From IMG/VR virus record IMGVR_UViG_3300028597_000039, positions 1 to 39,686 of that record: 39,686 nt of DNA; one strand, 5' to 3'. The notes under the pieces were generated by a model. It was not told the DNA's origin and made no database searches. It saw nothing but the letters and a program-made list of their open reading frames with translations. Position numbers and translations under genes: made by a program. This stretch comes from a virus. Shown here piece by piece: positions 29,417 through 36,944 of this stretch (positions are counted from its first letter, which is position 1; every line of letters begins with the position of its first letter).

Positions 29417-31405
29417 ATGTCTATCGTGATGCAGATCAACCCGTTTGACTTCTTTGTTGATGGCAGCGGGAATGCGCTCGATGCCGGGTACATCTATATC
29501 GGTGAGCCTAATCTTGACCCCCGGCAATATCCAGTCGAGATCTTTTATGACGAGGCTCTGACGATTGCCGCTGCTCAGCCATTGCGGACATCGAATGGCT
29601 ACGTGTATCGGGCAGGCACGCCAGCATTTCTGTACATAAATGGCAACTACAGTGTGATGGTTCAGGACAAGAATCATGTACAGGTGTTTTACGTTGCTGA
29701 CGCCCTGCTGATCGGTAATGGTTCTGCTGTGTCCAAGGCCGAACTCGCTGCCGACAATGGCGCGGAACTGGTCGGCTACAAGGCACCGGGCACGAACACC
29801 GTAAAGCGTGACGTGTACAAGAAAATCCAGAAAGAGATCGAACTTGGCGATTATCTGTCTGGAGGCCTTGACGATACCGTTCAGTTCAAGAACCTGGCGG
29901 CTGATATCCCGAACAAGACCACTAGCCGCTTGATCACTATCGGCGGCCTGCAATCCAGCTTCAGTGGTACTACGCCTCGGGTCATTGTGCGCGCGGGGGA
30001 CTACGCGATCTCTGATTCGATCAACTGGCCATCCTATCTGAACCTGGAAGGTGAAGAGTGTCTGATCACACAGAACGGTGGCGTGACGAAGGATATCTTC
30101 ACTGGCGTTGCTTATCTGTGGACGATTCAAGGCTTCAATATGGCTGGTGGCCGAAATGCGATCAGCTTCAGCAACAACAACATCAACTCAACGATGGTCG
30201 AGATCAGCAATTGCGACATTCAGCTTATGGATGGGTTCGCCATCAACACGTTCGCGACCGGGACTGATGGTGGTGGCAATGCGTGGTCTCACCTGTCTGC
30301 CGAGGTCAACATCCACAAGGTTCGGATGCTGTCGAACAAGCAGGCGATTAACAACTGCTGCGATCATATGACGATCAGCAACTGCTGGATTCAGCCAGAC
30401 AAGGTTAACTTGACGGCATCAACTGCATCGATCATCAACAGGGGTACGTCGGCAACCGATCCTCATGCGCTTACCCGCATGCACATCCGTGATTGCTTTA
30501 TGATCCCCAACGTCGGGACAGAGGGCGTGGATCGAGTGAATAACGTCCGCTGGATCGATAACTATGGCAGTTTCAAGGCGAGTGATACCAGATTCGGCGG
30601 TGAAGGCGGTGGGATGCAGATCGTCGCGCATCTCGGTGCGCCGGACACGCTTTTCCCATGGAACAGCACTGAGGTTGTGTTTGTCGGGTGCATGCTCTTT
30701 GCCGGGCCTGACAACCGGACTGACTCTTGCGTCATGGCGATTCAGGGTCAGGTGCCGAATCGGTTCACTATTGATAACTGCACCGGTCCACTCGGCAAGC
30801 CACTGATCGCAAACCTGTCGTCTACCGACTTCCCGACTTACTTCGCGAACTTCGAAGCGGCCAGCGGGAGAAAGGCTATCGAGTACTTCAAAATCGATAT
30901 CCAGAGCGATATCTACGACCTCAACGCTTACACGCCTCTGCGTCCGATCATCCCTTCAGGGCTGGCCCCGTATACCATCAAAGGGCGAAGCACCAAGATC
31001 AGGAAGGCCAACCAATCCATCCCGACTGGTCTTGGGCTGGCGAACCCGGTCTCATTCGATACGATCGTAGAGGACAATTTGTTTGCATGGGATATCGCCA
31101 ACCCAACTCGGCTGACCATGAAAAACGGCTGCTCGAAAATGGAGATCAACGCAAGCGTTGTCATGGCTAGCGATGGTGCGGCTAAAACCATATCGGTAGA
31201 TCTGGTTGATTCTGGCGGAACTACCGTTGACAGCATTACAGCCCAGCGCGCCGCTAGCGCCGAGGCCGATAGGATGAAGGTCGTATTCAAGCCTAGTGGC
31301 CCTCCAGGTTCTTTCTGGACGCTCCGCATTCGCCATAACGCAGCAGGCCCACTCAACATGCTGGATTGCCAAGTCGACATGGCACCCACTGACCACATTG
31401 TTTAA
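29417..31405 (+). CDS. Tailspike with head-binding domain and beta-helix (2 of 3)
   Basis: 662 aa, close to P22 gp9 (667 aa). Residues 5-95 form the head-binding domain (INPFDFFVDGSGNALDAGYI, EIFYDEALTIAAAQPLRTSN, GYVYRAG, MVQDKNH). Residues 170-480 have short beta repeats such as TMVEISNCDIQLMDG and HMTISNCWIQPD characteristic of a right-handed parallel beta-helix of tailspikes, often with polysaccharide-depolymerising or deacetylating activity. The C-terminal part (530-662) is a beta-sandwich-like domain. Catalytic residues were not identified. Confidence 0.85.
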   Translation: MSIVMQINPFDFFVDGSGNALDAGYIYIGEPNLDPRQYPVEIFYDEALTIAAAQPLRTSNGYVYRAGTPAFLYINGNYSVMVQDKNHVQVFYVADALLIGNGSAVSKAELAADNGAELVGYKAPGTNTVKRDVYKKIQKEIELGDYLSGGLDDTVQFKNLAADIPNKTTSRLITIGGLQSSFSGTTPRVIVRAGDYAISDSINWPSYLNLEGEECLITQNGGVTKDIFTGVAYLWTIQGFNMAGGRNAISFSNNNINSTMVEISNCDIQLMDGFAINTFATGTDGGGNAWSHLSAEVNIHKVRMLSNKQAINNCCDHMTISNCWIQPDKVNLTASTASIINRGTSATDPHALTRMHIRDCFMIPNVGTEGVDRVNNVRWIDNYGSFKASDTRFGGEGGGMQIVAHLGAPDTLFPWNSTEVVFVGCMLFAGPDNRTDSCVMAIQGQVPNRFTIDNCTGPLGKPLIANLSSTDFPTYFANFEAASGRKAIEYFKIDIQSDIYDLNAYTPLRPIIPSGLAPYTIKGRSTKIRKANQSIPTGLGLANPVSFDTIVEDNLFAWDIANPTRLTMKNGCSKMEINASVVMASDGAAKTISVDLVDSGGTTVDSITAQRAASAEADRMKVVFKPSGPPGSFWTLRIRHNAAGPLNMLDCQVDMAPTDHIV

Positions 31406-31414
31406 GGAGGCGTG

Positions 31415-31627
31415 ATGACCTTGATCCCTCAATGGAAGAAATTCTGGCGACGGTACAGCACTTGGCTGGCGCTGGCGATTCCAATCCTTGGCGGTCTGCG
31501 CGAGGCTCTCCCTGAGCTTCGCGAGGTCATCCCCTTGGACGTCTACAAATACCTGTCTGGAGGCCTAGGGTTCGCCGTAGTGATCGCCATGCAGATCAAA
31601 CAGAACTCGGTTTCAGGGAGAGACTAA
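31415..31627 (+). CDS. Probable holin, 70 aa
   Basis: ATG 31415 with AAGGAGG upstream. N-terminal amphipathic basic helix (PQWKKFWRRYSTW), a hydrophobic segment (LALAIPILGG), a short acidic loop (EALPELREVIPLD), and a second hydrophobic segment (YLSGGLGFAVVIAMQI). This is the pattern of small Pseudomonas phage holins in which W-RRYS precedes the first membrane helix. It would open the inner membrane for the muralytic protein encoded at 33915. It lies between two tailspike genes rather than beside the endolysin, which is unusual. Confidence 0.7.
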   Translation: MTLIPQWKKFWRRYSTWLALAIPILGGLREALPELREVIPLDVYKYLSGGLGFAVVIAMQIKQNSVSGRD

Positions 31628-31628
31628 T

Positions 31629-33635
31629 ATGGCTGGCACTCAGGTTTTACCACCATTCCCAATTTTCACAGACATCGATGGGAGCCCTCTAGATGATGGG
31701 TTGATTCATGTCGGCCAAGCTCCGGAAGGGGCAATCCCATCATTGTTTTGGGATCGAGAGTTAACAGTCCCAACGACTTCACCGATACAGACTATTGATG
31801 GTTACCCATCAAATGCTGGTGTTCGATCTCGATTTTATTCGAGCGAGCCAACCTACTCGATTACCGTAGTAAACAAGCACGGGACTGTGGTTTATCAGTC
31901 TCCAAGCTACTCAAGCTCAGTTGAATGGTCGCGATCCACACTGACGTCTTCGATAAATACTTCTAGCGAGATGCTTAATGCTCAGCTCGTAAACATATGG
32001 GAGTTTGCAGATCAGGCGATAGGCTATTCGCCTGGCGGCGATCCTAGCGCATGGAACTGGGCTCCGGCCTTTAATTCAGCGGCATTGCTGGGCACTCCGG
32101 TATTCGTTCCGGCTGGTGGGTATTTTTTTAGCAGCACGGTAACTGCAAAGACAGCCGGTGGTGGGTTTATCTGCGCCGGAATTGACGCAGTTAACTTTTC
32201 CATTGACGGCACATTTTCCGGCGACTCGGTGTTCGAGCTCGGGGATAGCTCGGCGGCCAATACCACACATACTCTGGTGTTCCGTGGCGCCAGATTCAAT
32301 CTGGGCGGGACAACAAAACAGGCGGTTACCTGCTATGGACTTCGAGACGGGTCTGTCGTTGAAGATATCTTCATCGGGAATTTTGGCTCAACTGCATTCA
32401 AGACCAACAAGGCAGGCGGCGGAACTGGCGCAGCGACAGGCTTGATGAATGAAGGCTGCACCATTCAGAACATTCATGCGATCAGCTCACCAACAGCCGT
32501 GAATGGGCCTATTTTCCAGTTAGACGGACTATTTGAAACCACCGTGTCTGAGTGCAAGGCATTAGGCTATACGCTGGCCGCGAACGATGCGCAGGGGTTC
32601 TCCATAGGTCGCGATACTGAATCAAGGGGCGTGCTTCTTGACCAGTCATCAGCAGCCAACATGGTCAACTTCGGGGGGAGTACCAACACCAACAAAGGTA
32701 TCGTCTATGGTGAGTGGGCTCGTGATTGCTGGGACAGTCATATAACCCTTGAGAATATCGACGGCGTTGGCGTTGAATACCACGGCGGTAACGCCTCGGG
32801 TAACTTGCTCCCACTGAACTGCCGGTCACGGGATATTCGCCCATTCTTCAGCGCGACTCTCGGCAAGATAAATCCTCTATATAAGTTCCGTACCTGCAAC
32901 TCCTGCCAGGCTACAGGGATCAACCACTACTCGACGGTCAAGGCAAACGTTCAGGTCACAGCTGAGAACGGCATCAATAACTATGCCGAGCTGGATATCA
33001 ACGCAGAGCCATCAGCGGTTCTTGGGACCATTGTTGTATTTGATGTCGGCGCCCTGACATCCAACGTTGTCGCTGGTCGAGCATCTGGAGTTAGCCTGCG
33101 CAAGAGCTTCCTGTTCACGCCGGATGAGCAGCATTACCAAGTTCTGGCGAATCAGGCTTATATCCAGACTGATCAGTTCTGGACTAGTTTCAACGCGGGC
33201 CTTCCGGGGAAAATGCGATTCCGTGACGCGGCACTGGCGACGCTTTTCGAATTCGATGGGACCAATAGCAGAAACCGCGCAGTCAAGCCATTTCATGCTC
33301 AAGGCGGACAGGTAATCACTACCCAATCCGTAAGCGGTGGCGGGGGTGCTTCTAGCTACACGCCGAACATGACTAATGCTGAATATCACAACGTAACATT
33401 CAGTAATGCGACATCCTTTGCTGTAAATGCTCCGACCAGCCTAGTGGAGTCGGCTAGATTGATGATGCGAGTTACCAACGGCAACGGAGCGACAGACATT
33501 ACCCCGACATTTAATGCTGTGTTCAAGGGTGCCCCGAGCGCATTACTCCCATTCGGGCAGGTCGCGTATTATGAGTTTGTAGCGGTCGCCAACAACTCGC
33601 TTGTCTATGTCACCCATCGAATCAACGTCGGGTGA
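31629..33635 (+). CDS. Tailspike with head-binding domain and beta-helix (3 of 3)
   Basis: 668 aa. The N-terminal domain (PPFPIFTDIDGSPLDDGLIH, SLFWDRELTVPTTSPIQTID, GYPSNAG, YSITVVNKHG) is again P22 gp9-like but diverged from the other two. From residue 125 a pectate-lyase-superfamily entry (WNWAPAFNSAALLGTPVFVP) leads into a beta-helix (to about 470). The C-terminal region has strands GGGGASSYTPNMTNAEYHNV and ends with VYVTHRINVG. Its first half uses visibly more A/T-ending codons than the coat or portal genes, hinting at a separate acquisition. Confidence 0.83.
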   Translation: MAGTQVLPPFPIFTDIDGSPLDDGLIHVGQAPEGAIPSLFWDRELTVPTTSPIQTIDGYPSNAGVRSRFYSSEPTYSITVVNKHGTVVYQSPSYSSSVEWSRSTLTSSINTSSEMLNAQLVNIWEFADQAIGYSPGGDPSAWNWAPAFNSAALLGTPVFVPAGGYFFSSTVTAKTAGGGFICAGIDAVNFSIDGTFSGDSVFELGDSSAANTTHTLVFRGARFNLGGTTKQAVTCYGLRDGSVVEDIFIGNFGSTAFKTNKAGGGTGAATGLMNEGCTIQNIHAISSPTAVNGPIFQLDGLFETTVSECKALGYTLAANDAQGFSIGRDTESRGVLLDQSSAANMVNFGGSTNTNKGIVYGEWARDCWDSHITLENIDGVGVEYHGGNASGNLLPLNCRSRDIRPFFSATLGKINPLYKFRTCNSCQATGINHYSTVKANVQVTAENGINNYAELDINAEPSAVLGTIVVFDVGALTSNVVAGRASGVSLRKSFLFTPDEQHYQVLANQAYIQTDQFWTSFNAGLPGKMRFRDAALATLFEFDGTNSRNRAVKPFHAQGGQVITTQSVSGGGGASSYTPNMTNAEYHNVTFSNATSFAVNAPTSLVESARLMMRVTNGNGATDITPTFNAVFKGAPSALLPFGQVAYYEFVAVANNSLVYVTHRINVG

Positions 33636-33660
33636 TTCTAAAACACTGGAGGAAATACAG

Positions 33661-33915
33661 ATGGCGCTTAAAAAAACAGTCGAATTCAAAGGGCTGACCG
33701 TTACGGATGCATACAACCGGGTTTCAGCGCTGACAATCCTGCCGGGGAATACTCGGATGGAGTTCGGCGTGTTCGCCATGGCAAATCCAGAATCTGCACC
33801 GTTTTTCTCCTTTAGCGAAGAGGCGGCATATGACCTTGATGGCGACAACCCAATACGCCAGGCATATGAACATCTGAAGACACTTGATCGCTTCCAGGGC
33901 GCGGAGGACTTCTGA
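33661..33915 (+). CDS. Hypothetical protein, 84 aa
   Basis: ATG 33661 has TGGAGGA upstream, favoured over the earlier in-frame ATG 33601, which lies inside the tailspike end. The protein (ALKKTVEFKGLTVTDAYNRV, then EFGVFAMANPESAPFFSFSE) is beta-rich then acidic-helical. It resembles small phage proteins next to tail genes. Function unknown. Stop overlaps the next ATG by one base. Confidence 0.6.
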   Translation: MALKKTVEFKGLTVTDAYNRVSALTILPGNTRMEFGVFAMANPESAPFFSFSEEAAYDLDGDNPIRQAYEHLKTLDRFQGAEDF

Positions 33916-34337
33916 TGGCTACCACGCCGCGTGGAATTCGCAACAACAACCCTGGCAACATCGACTGGAACAAGTCGAACAAGTGGACTGGGCAGCTACC
34001 GCACATCACGGCTATCGAGCCGCGCTTCTCTCGGTTTGATACGCCAGAGAACGGCATCCGCGCGCTGGGCAAGCTGTTGCAGACCTATCAGCGCAAGTAT
34101 GGCCTGAAGACTGTTGCGCAGATCATCAATCGATGGGCGCCCAGTACCGAGAACAACACCGCAGCGTATGTGCGATCCGTTGAGAGGCAGACTGGAACTG
34201 AGCCAGGGGCAGAAGTCGATATGAAAGACCCGAAGGTTCTGCGCGGCTTCACGGTGGCGATCATCATGCATGAGAACGGCGGCAACCCGTATCCGCCGGA
34301 AGTCATTGATGAAGGCGTGCGGAGGGCTTTGGTATGA
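33915..34337 (+). CDS. Muralytic protein, probable endolysin (P5-like family)
   Basis: 140 aa. The block RGIRNNNPGNI near the N-terminus, then FSRFDTPENGIRALGKLLQT and TVAQIINRWAPSTENNTAAY, defines a family often labelled 'structural protein P5' that occupies the endolysin position in Pseudomonas phages. It precedes the spanins directly. Catalytic residues were not identified and direct lytic activity is inferred from position and family. Start ATG 33915 overlaps the previous stop; the stop overlaps the i-spanin start. Confidence 0.65.
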   Translation: MATTPRGIRNNNPGNIDWNKSNKWTGQLPHITAIEPRFSRFDTPENGIRALGKLLQTYQRKYGLKTVAQIINRWAPSTENNTAAYVRSVERQTGTEPGAEVDMKDPKVLRGFTVAIIMHENGGNPYPPEVIDEGVRRALV

Positions 34338-34579
34338 CCACCCTATCCATCATCGCCCTGGTGATCGCCGGAATTACCGGGATGTTCATCGGGCACCCCT
34401 TGAGCAAGTCTGTAGGCCGCCGAGAAGGCGCGCAGCAGGCCGCTCAGGAACAAGAGATAACCCAAGCCAAAGAAGTGGTCAAAGCCGTTCAGGAGCGTGC
34501 GCATGTCGAAGCTGAAGTATCTTCTCTTGCTGATGCTGAGCTTGATGCTCGGCTGCAAAAGCATGACCGTTTACATTGA
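34334..34579 (+). CDS. Inner-membrane spanin (Rz-like)
   Basis: 81 aa. N-terminal transmembrane helix (LSIIALVIAGITGMFIGHPL, residues 4-23) followed by a periplasmic charged coiled coil (RREGAQQAAQEQEITQAKEV and on). It overlaps the endolysin stop (ATGA) and contains the start of the o-spanin gene in another frame, the classical Rz/Rz1 nested arrangement. It acts at the last lysis step by joining inner and outer membranes. Confidence 0.82.
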   Translation: MTTLSIIALVIAGITGMFIGHPLSKSVGRREGAQQAAQEQEITQAKEVVKAVQERAHVEAEVSSLADAELDARLQKHDRLH

Positions 34580-34715
34580 TTCAAGCTGTATGTGGGTCAA
34601 GCCAATCACGACGACGACGGAAGAGAGGAAGGCTATGACGCGACAGACCAAGGAGGAGATCGCCGCGCATAACGATTTATGGGATCTTAAATGCGGGGTT
34701 CAAGCGGATAAATGA
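34503..34715 (+). CDS. Outer-membrane spanin lipoprotein (Rz1-like)
   Basis: 70 aa. Signal sequence with lipobox LMLGC: Cys18 is the predicted lipidation site after MSKLKYLLLLMLSL. The mature part has MWVKPI and a C-terminal HNDLWDLKC motif seen in Pseudomonas phage o-spanins. The start is ATG 34503 with AGGAG upstream; GTG 34497 is an alternative. Seventy-seven nt overlap the i-spanin gene in a different frame; the 3' end overlaps the convergent HNH gene by 16 nt. Confidence 0.82.
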   Translation: MSKLKYLLLLMLSLMLGCKSMTVYIDSSCMWVKPITTTTEERKAMTRQTKEEIAAHNDLWDLKCGVQADK

Positions 34716-35227
34716 TATGCGAATTCCCCATGCTGTAATTCTGCTGCTTTGCAGTATGCGGCATGGGCTTCCTCCCCAGATCTGAATGTACCCAAAGATT
34801 TGGTCTTTCCATTTATTTTGATGAATGCCCTCCAGTGGTTCCACTTCTTATAGAATGTGCACCCTTTAAATCCAGAAGACCCATATGCTTTTCTGTTCGA
34901 CCCGTTTTGTCCATTAGTCGCAATTCGTAGATTCCCCCAACGGTTATTGGCTTTCATCCCGTCTTTATGATCTATCTGATCTGACGGCCACTCCCCAGTC
35001 ATTAAGAGCCACGCAACACGGTGAGCCCTAAGGTCAACGCGTATGCCGTCAACCTCAATCGCTAGCTTTATGTATCCCTCTACATGGAGAGAGCCAGCTA
35101 TTGTATCTCGGTACCTATTATTTATTTGCTTCGCGAGCCATGGGCGGTCTTTCCATATCAATTCTCCGGTATCAGGGCTATAACGCAATGCTGAATTGAT
35201 CTGATCAAAGCTTGGGATAGGTTTCAT
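34700..35227 (-). CDS. HNH endonuclease with AP2-like C-terminal domain
   Basis: 175 aa from ATG 35227. The HNH core is AHRVAWLLMTGEWPSDQIDH followed by KDGMKANNRWGNLRIATNGQ (His-Asn-His/Asn set), then the linker NGSNRKAYGSSGFKG and an AP2-like DNA-binding segment WRAFIKINGKTKSLGTFRSG. This is the layout of free-standing phage HNH homing endonucleases. It is convergent with the lysis genes, lies at the far end of the leftward arm and has a weak ribosome site (GGGTGAAAG), consistent with a mobile gene inserted between arm ends. Confidence 0.88.
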   Translation of the reverse strand: MKPIPSFDQINSALRYSPDTGELIWKDRPWLAKQINNRYRDTIAGSLHVEGYIKLAIEVDGIRVDLRAHRVAWLLMTGEWPSDQIDHKDGMKANNRWGNLRIATNGQNGSNRKAYGSSGFKGCTFYKKWNHWRAFIKINGKTKSLGTFRSGEEAHAAYCKAAELQHGEFAYHLSA

Positions 35228-35240
35228 TCTTTCACCCAAA

Positions 35241-35304
35241 GAAAAAGTCAGTGCGCTCAACCGGGTCGTAGAGGCCGCAGAGGCCACCGGTAAAACGCAC
35301 TGAC
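35241..35304 (-). terminator. Long hairpin with U-tract upstream of HNH gene
   Basis: GTCAGTGCG (35247-35255) pairs perfectly with CGCACTGAC (35296-35304); nested inside are ACCGG/CCGGT (35260-35264, 35287-35291). On the leftward strand the stem is followed by TTTTT (35246-35242), as in an intrinsic terminator; on the rightward strand ATTTTG follows, so it may work in both directions and also stop late transcription. Only about 14 nt separate it from the HNH ATG. Confidence 0.6.
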
Positions 35305-35367
35305 ATTTTGTTTCTGCTGTTTAGCGGCTACGACCCCGCAAGAGGAATCATAGCCGGTTGCTGGCGA

Positions 35368-35478
35368 TTAATCCACGATCTGAGCGAAGAAGTATCGCTC
35401 GCCATTGCCCTTGAGAACGAACCACTTGTCACTGGTCAGCATGGTCATGAGCTGGCGAAATTTGTATTGACGGATCAT
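35368..35478 (-). CDS. Small hypothetical protein, 36 aa
   Basis: ATG 35478 overlaps the previous stop (ATGA). The product (MIRQYKFRQLMTMLTSDKWF ... RYFFAQIVD) is basic and strand-rich. Last recognisable gene of the leftward arm before the hairpin and HNH gene. Confidence 0.45.
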   Translation of the reverse strand: MIRQYKFRQLMTMLTSDKWFVLKGNGERYFFAQIVD

Positions 35479-35543
35479 CTCCACGGCCCTCGATAGATGT
35501 GCTGAAGAATGAACAGCGCTGCGGGGATGGCTAGGATTAGCAT
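35475..35543 (-). CDS. Tiny membrane peptide, 22 aa
   Basis: ATG 35543 opens a 22-codon frame, hydrophobic (LILAIPAALFILQHIY) with a basic end GPWR, coupled to both neighbours by overlapping start/stop codons. Length limits certainty. Confidence 0.4.
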   Translation of the reverse strand: MLILAIPAALFILQHIYRGPWR

Positions 35544-35749
35544 GGCTTAGTCCTCCGATCCCGCGCCTCTTCCAGCGCCTTGATGACTTCCTCGATCCCC
35601 TCTGCTACCGCAGGAGGCTTGTTGCCCATGCACCGCTTCAGGCTTTCAATCGCAGGAGCAAGAGTGATATTCCCGGTCATGTTGGCGAGGAATTCTCGGG
35701 CGAACATGACGCCTTGGCGTTTCCCGTAGGAGTCTGTGCGAGGGGTCAT
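35537..35749 (-). CDS. Hypothetical protein, 70 aa
   Basis: Mostly helical (REFLANMTGNITLAPAIESL, then AVAEGIEEVIKALEEARDRR). ATG 35749 overlaps the previous stop (ATGA). No recognised family. Confidence 0.55.
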   Translation of the reverse strand: MTPRTDSYGKRQGVMFAREFLANMTGNITLAPAIESLKRCMGNKPPAVAEGIEEVIKALEEARDRRTKPC

Positions 35750-36057
35750 TGGGATTCCCCTTTGGCCTTGGCGATGGCTTTACGAGCAATGCACCAAGCG
35801 CATTCTGAAAGACCGTCATCAATGCAGTCGTGATAGGTTGGCGCCATATCGTTGATGACCATTTCCAGCGCCTCAAGCAGGCATGGCGCAGCGGCGATCA
35901 GTCGAGCATCATCCTCAAGCCAAACGCCGACATCTTTAGGGGAGCAGCATCCGCACCCGCTTTCGGTTACTGGATCTCCATCCGCATCAAGAATAGAAAA
36001 ACCATCTTCCCACTTTGCCTTCTTGTAGCTCCACGGAGCCTGTGATTTCTTACTCAT
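35746..36057 (-). CDS. Hypothetical protein, 103 aa
   Basis: Contains a Cys-rich motif SGCGCCSPKD, the phrase DARLIAAAPCLLEALEMVIN common to a widespread phage family, and ECAWCIARKAIAK near the C-terminus. GAGGGAAGACCA precedes ATG 36057. Function unknown; a metal site is possible. Confidence 0.65.
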   Translation of the reverse strand: MSKKSQAPWSYKKAKWEDGFSILDADGDPVTESGCGCCSPKDVGVWLEDDARLIAAAPCLLEALEMVINDMAPTYHDCIDDGLSECAWCIARKAIAKAKGESQ

Positions 36058-36079
36058 TGGTCTTCCCTCGGTCTGGTGG

Positions 36080-36619
36080 TTATTCGGGGACTATTTCAAA
36101 CTTGCGGTAGCCGGCCTTATAGAGAGCGAGGCAGTCAATGGCTGTCGTCGCGCTGCCGGGATAAGGGCATTCGTTAACCATCTCCTGAACGGCCTTCTCG
36201 CGCTGCTCGGCGGCGATCTGCTCGGGAGTGCGGATAGGGCGGAAGTAGACATCGGCATCGCACCGCTTGAATAACTCGCGGTTGACCGCTCCGGCAGTCT
36301 CCCCCGTCATGACTACGTAGTCGTCGGAGAAGATGATTTTTACCGGTCGCCAGTTGTATCCGTCATTGGTGGTAATCTCGCACACGGTTCCAACTGGAGG
36401 CAGGCCGGTGCCACTCCAAGCTGCTGGACGCTCAATCAATGGTTTGTGGGATGGCTCGCCAGCACCAGAACTCCAGTATCTAGCGTCACAACCTTCATCT
36501 TGGTAGCTGTAGCTGTAGCCGAAGCCACCATCTATTTTGTACCAGCAGACGCGGGTTATACTTACAACAGCAACATGCGTTGCACCTTCCGGCGCCTTAC
36601 TCCAATCAATCTGTTCCAT
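36080..36619 (-). CDS. Hypothetical protein, 179 aa
   Basis: Opens MEQIDWSKAPEGATHVAVVS and contains a tryptophan/tyrosine-rich segment (VCWYKIDGGFGYSYSY), a small barrel-like part (LPPVGTVCEITTNDGYNWRP), then RPIRTPEQIAAEQREKAVQE and a C-terminal helix. Similar modular proteins with a W-S/T-K-A-P-EGATH start are common in Pseudomonas and enteric phages. Function unknown. Confidence 0.7.
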   Translation of the reverse strand: MEQIDWSKAPEGATHVAVVSITRVCWYKIDGGFGYSYSYQDEGCDARYWSSGAGEPSHKPLIERPAAWSGTGLPPVGTVCEITTNDGYNWRPVKIIFSDDYVVMTGETAGAVNRELFKRCDADVYFRPIRTPEQIAAEQREKAVQEMVNECPYPGSATTAIDCLALYKAGYRKFEIVPE

Positions 36620-36639
36620 GGTCTATTCCTCGGTGTTGG

Positions 36640-36858
36640 TCAGGCGTCTTTCGACGCTTTGTGTTGAGCGATGGATTCCATCAGTCGCGCTCTGTTTGCT
36701 TCGCTGCTGAGTAGGTATTCAGTTGTTCCTGATGGCTTGCGCTGGTCTTTGGCTATGGCCTTGTCGATCTGCTTCTTGAGCCAGTCCATTCCCAGCAAGT
36801 CTTTAAAGGCAGACCAACGCTCATCGCTGAGCCGGATGTTTCGTGATGGTGTCCGCAT
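36640..36858 (-). CDS. Small helical protein, possible DNA-binding regulator, 72 aa
   Basis: Starts MRTPSRNIRLSDERWSAFKD with a short strand then two helices (LGMDWLKKQIDKAIAKDQRK), which could form a ribbon-helix-helix-like or small helical repressor. AGGAGG precedes ATG 36858. A strong promoter with two 12-bp direct repeats lies directly upstream, consistent with autoregulation. The fold assignment is tentative. Confidence 0.6.
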   Translation of the reverse strand: MRTPSRNIRLSDERWSAFKDLLGMDWLKKQIDKAIAKDQRKPSGTTEYLLSSEANRARLMESIAQHKASKDA

Positions 36859-36881
36859 GATTCCTCCTGTCTTGAGATTTA

Positions 36882-36910
36882 AATGTACCTACCAATGTAC
36901 CTACCGTCAA
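36882..36910 (-). promoter_or_regulatory. Promoter containing two tandem 12-bp operator-like repeats
   Basis: On the leftward strand: -35 TTGACG (36910-36905), 17-bp spacer, -10 TACATT (36887-36882). The whole spacer and -10 are covered by two perfect direct repeats of GGTAGGTACATT (36905-36894 and 36893-36882). This spacing and duplication suggest a two-site operator. It is the start of a new leftward transcript after the NinB terminator. Confidence 0.7.
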
Positions 36911-36915
36911 GAGAT

Positions 36916-36940
36916 AAAAAAGCCCAGCATCGCCGGGCTT
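36916..36940 (-). terminator. Intrinsic terminator after NinB gene
   Basis: Leftward, AAGCCC (36940-36935) pairs with GGGCTT (36925-36920) followed by a run of T's (36921-36916). It closes the recombination block 5 nt after the ninB stop and lies just upstream of the new promoter. Confidence 0.8.
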
Positions 36941-36944
36941 GGGT

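Noticed and set aside
34700-35227. HNH gene as part of a group I intron or HEARO-type RNA system
   Set aside because: It does not interrupt a gene, and no intron core or conserved RNA partner was recognised; a free-standing homing endonuclease is simpler.
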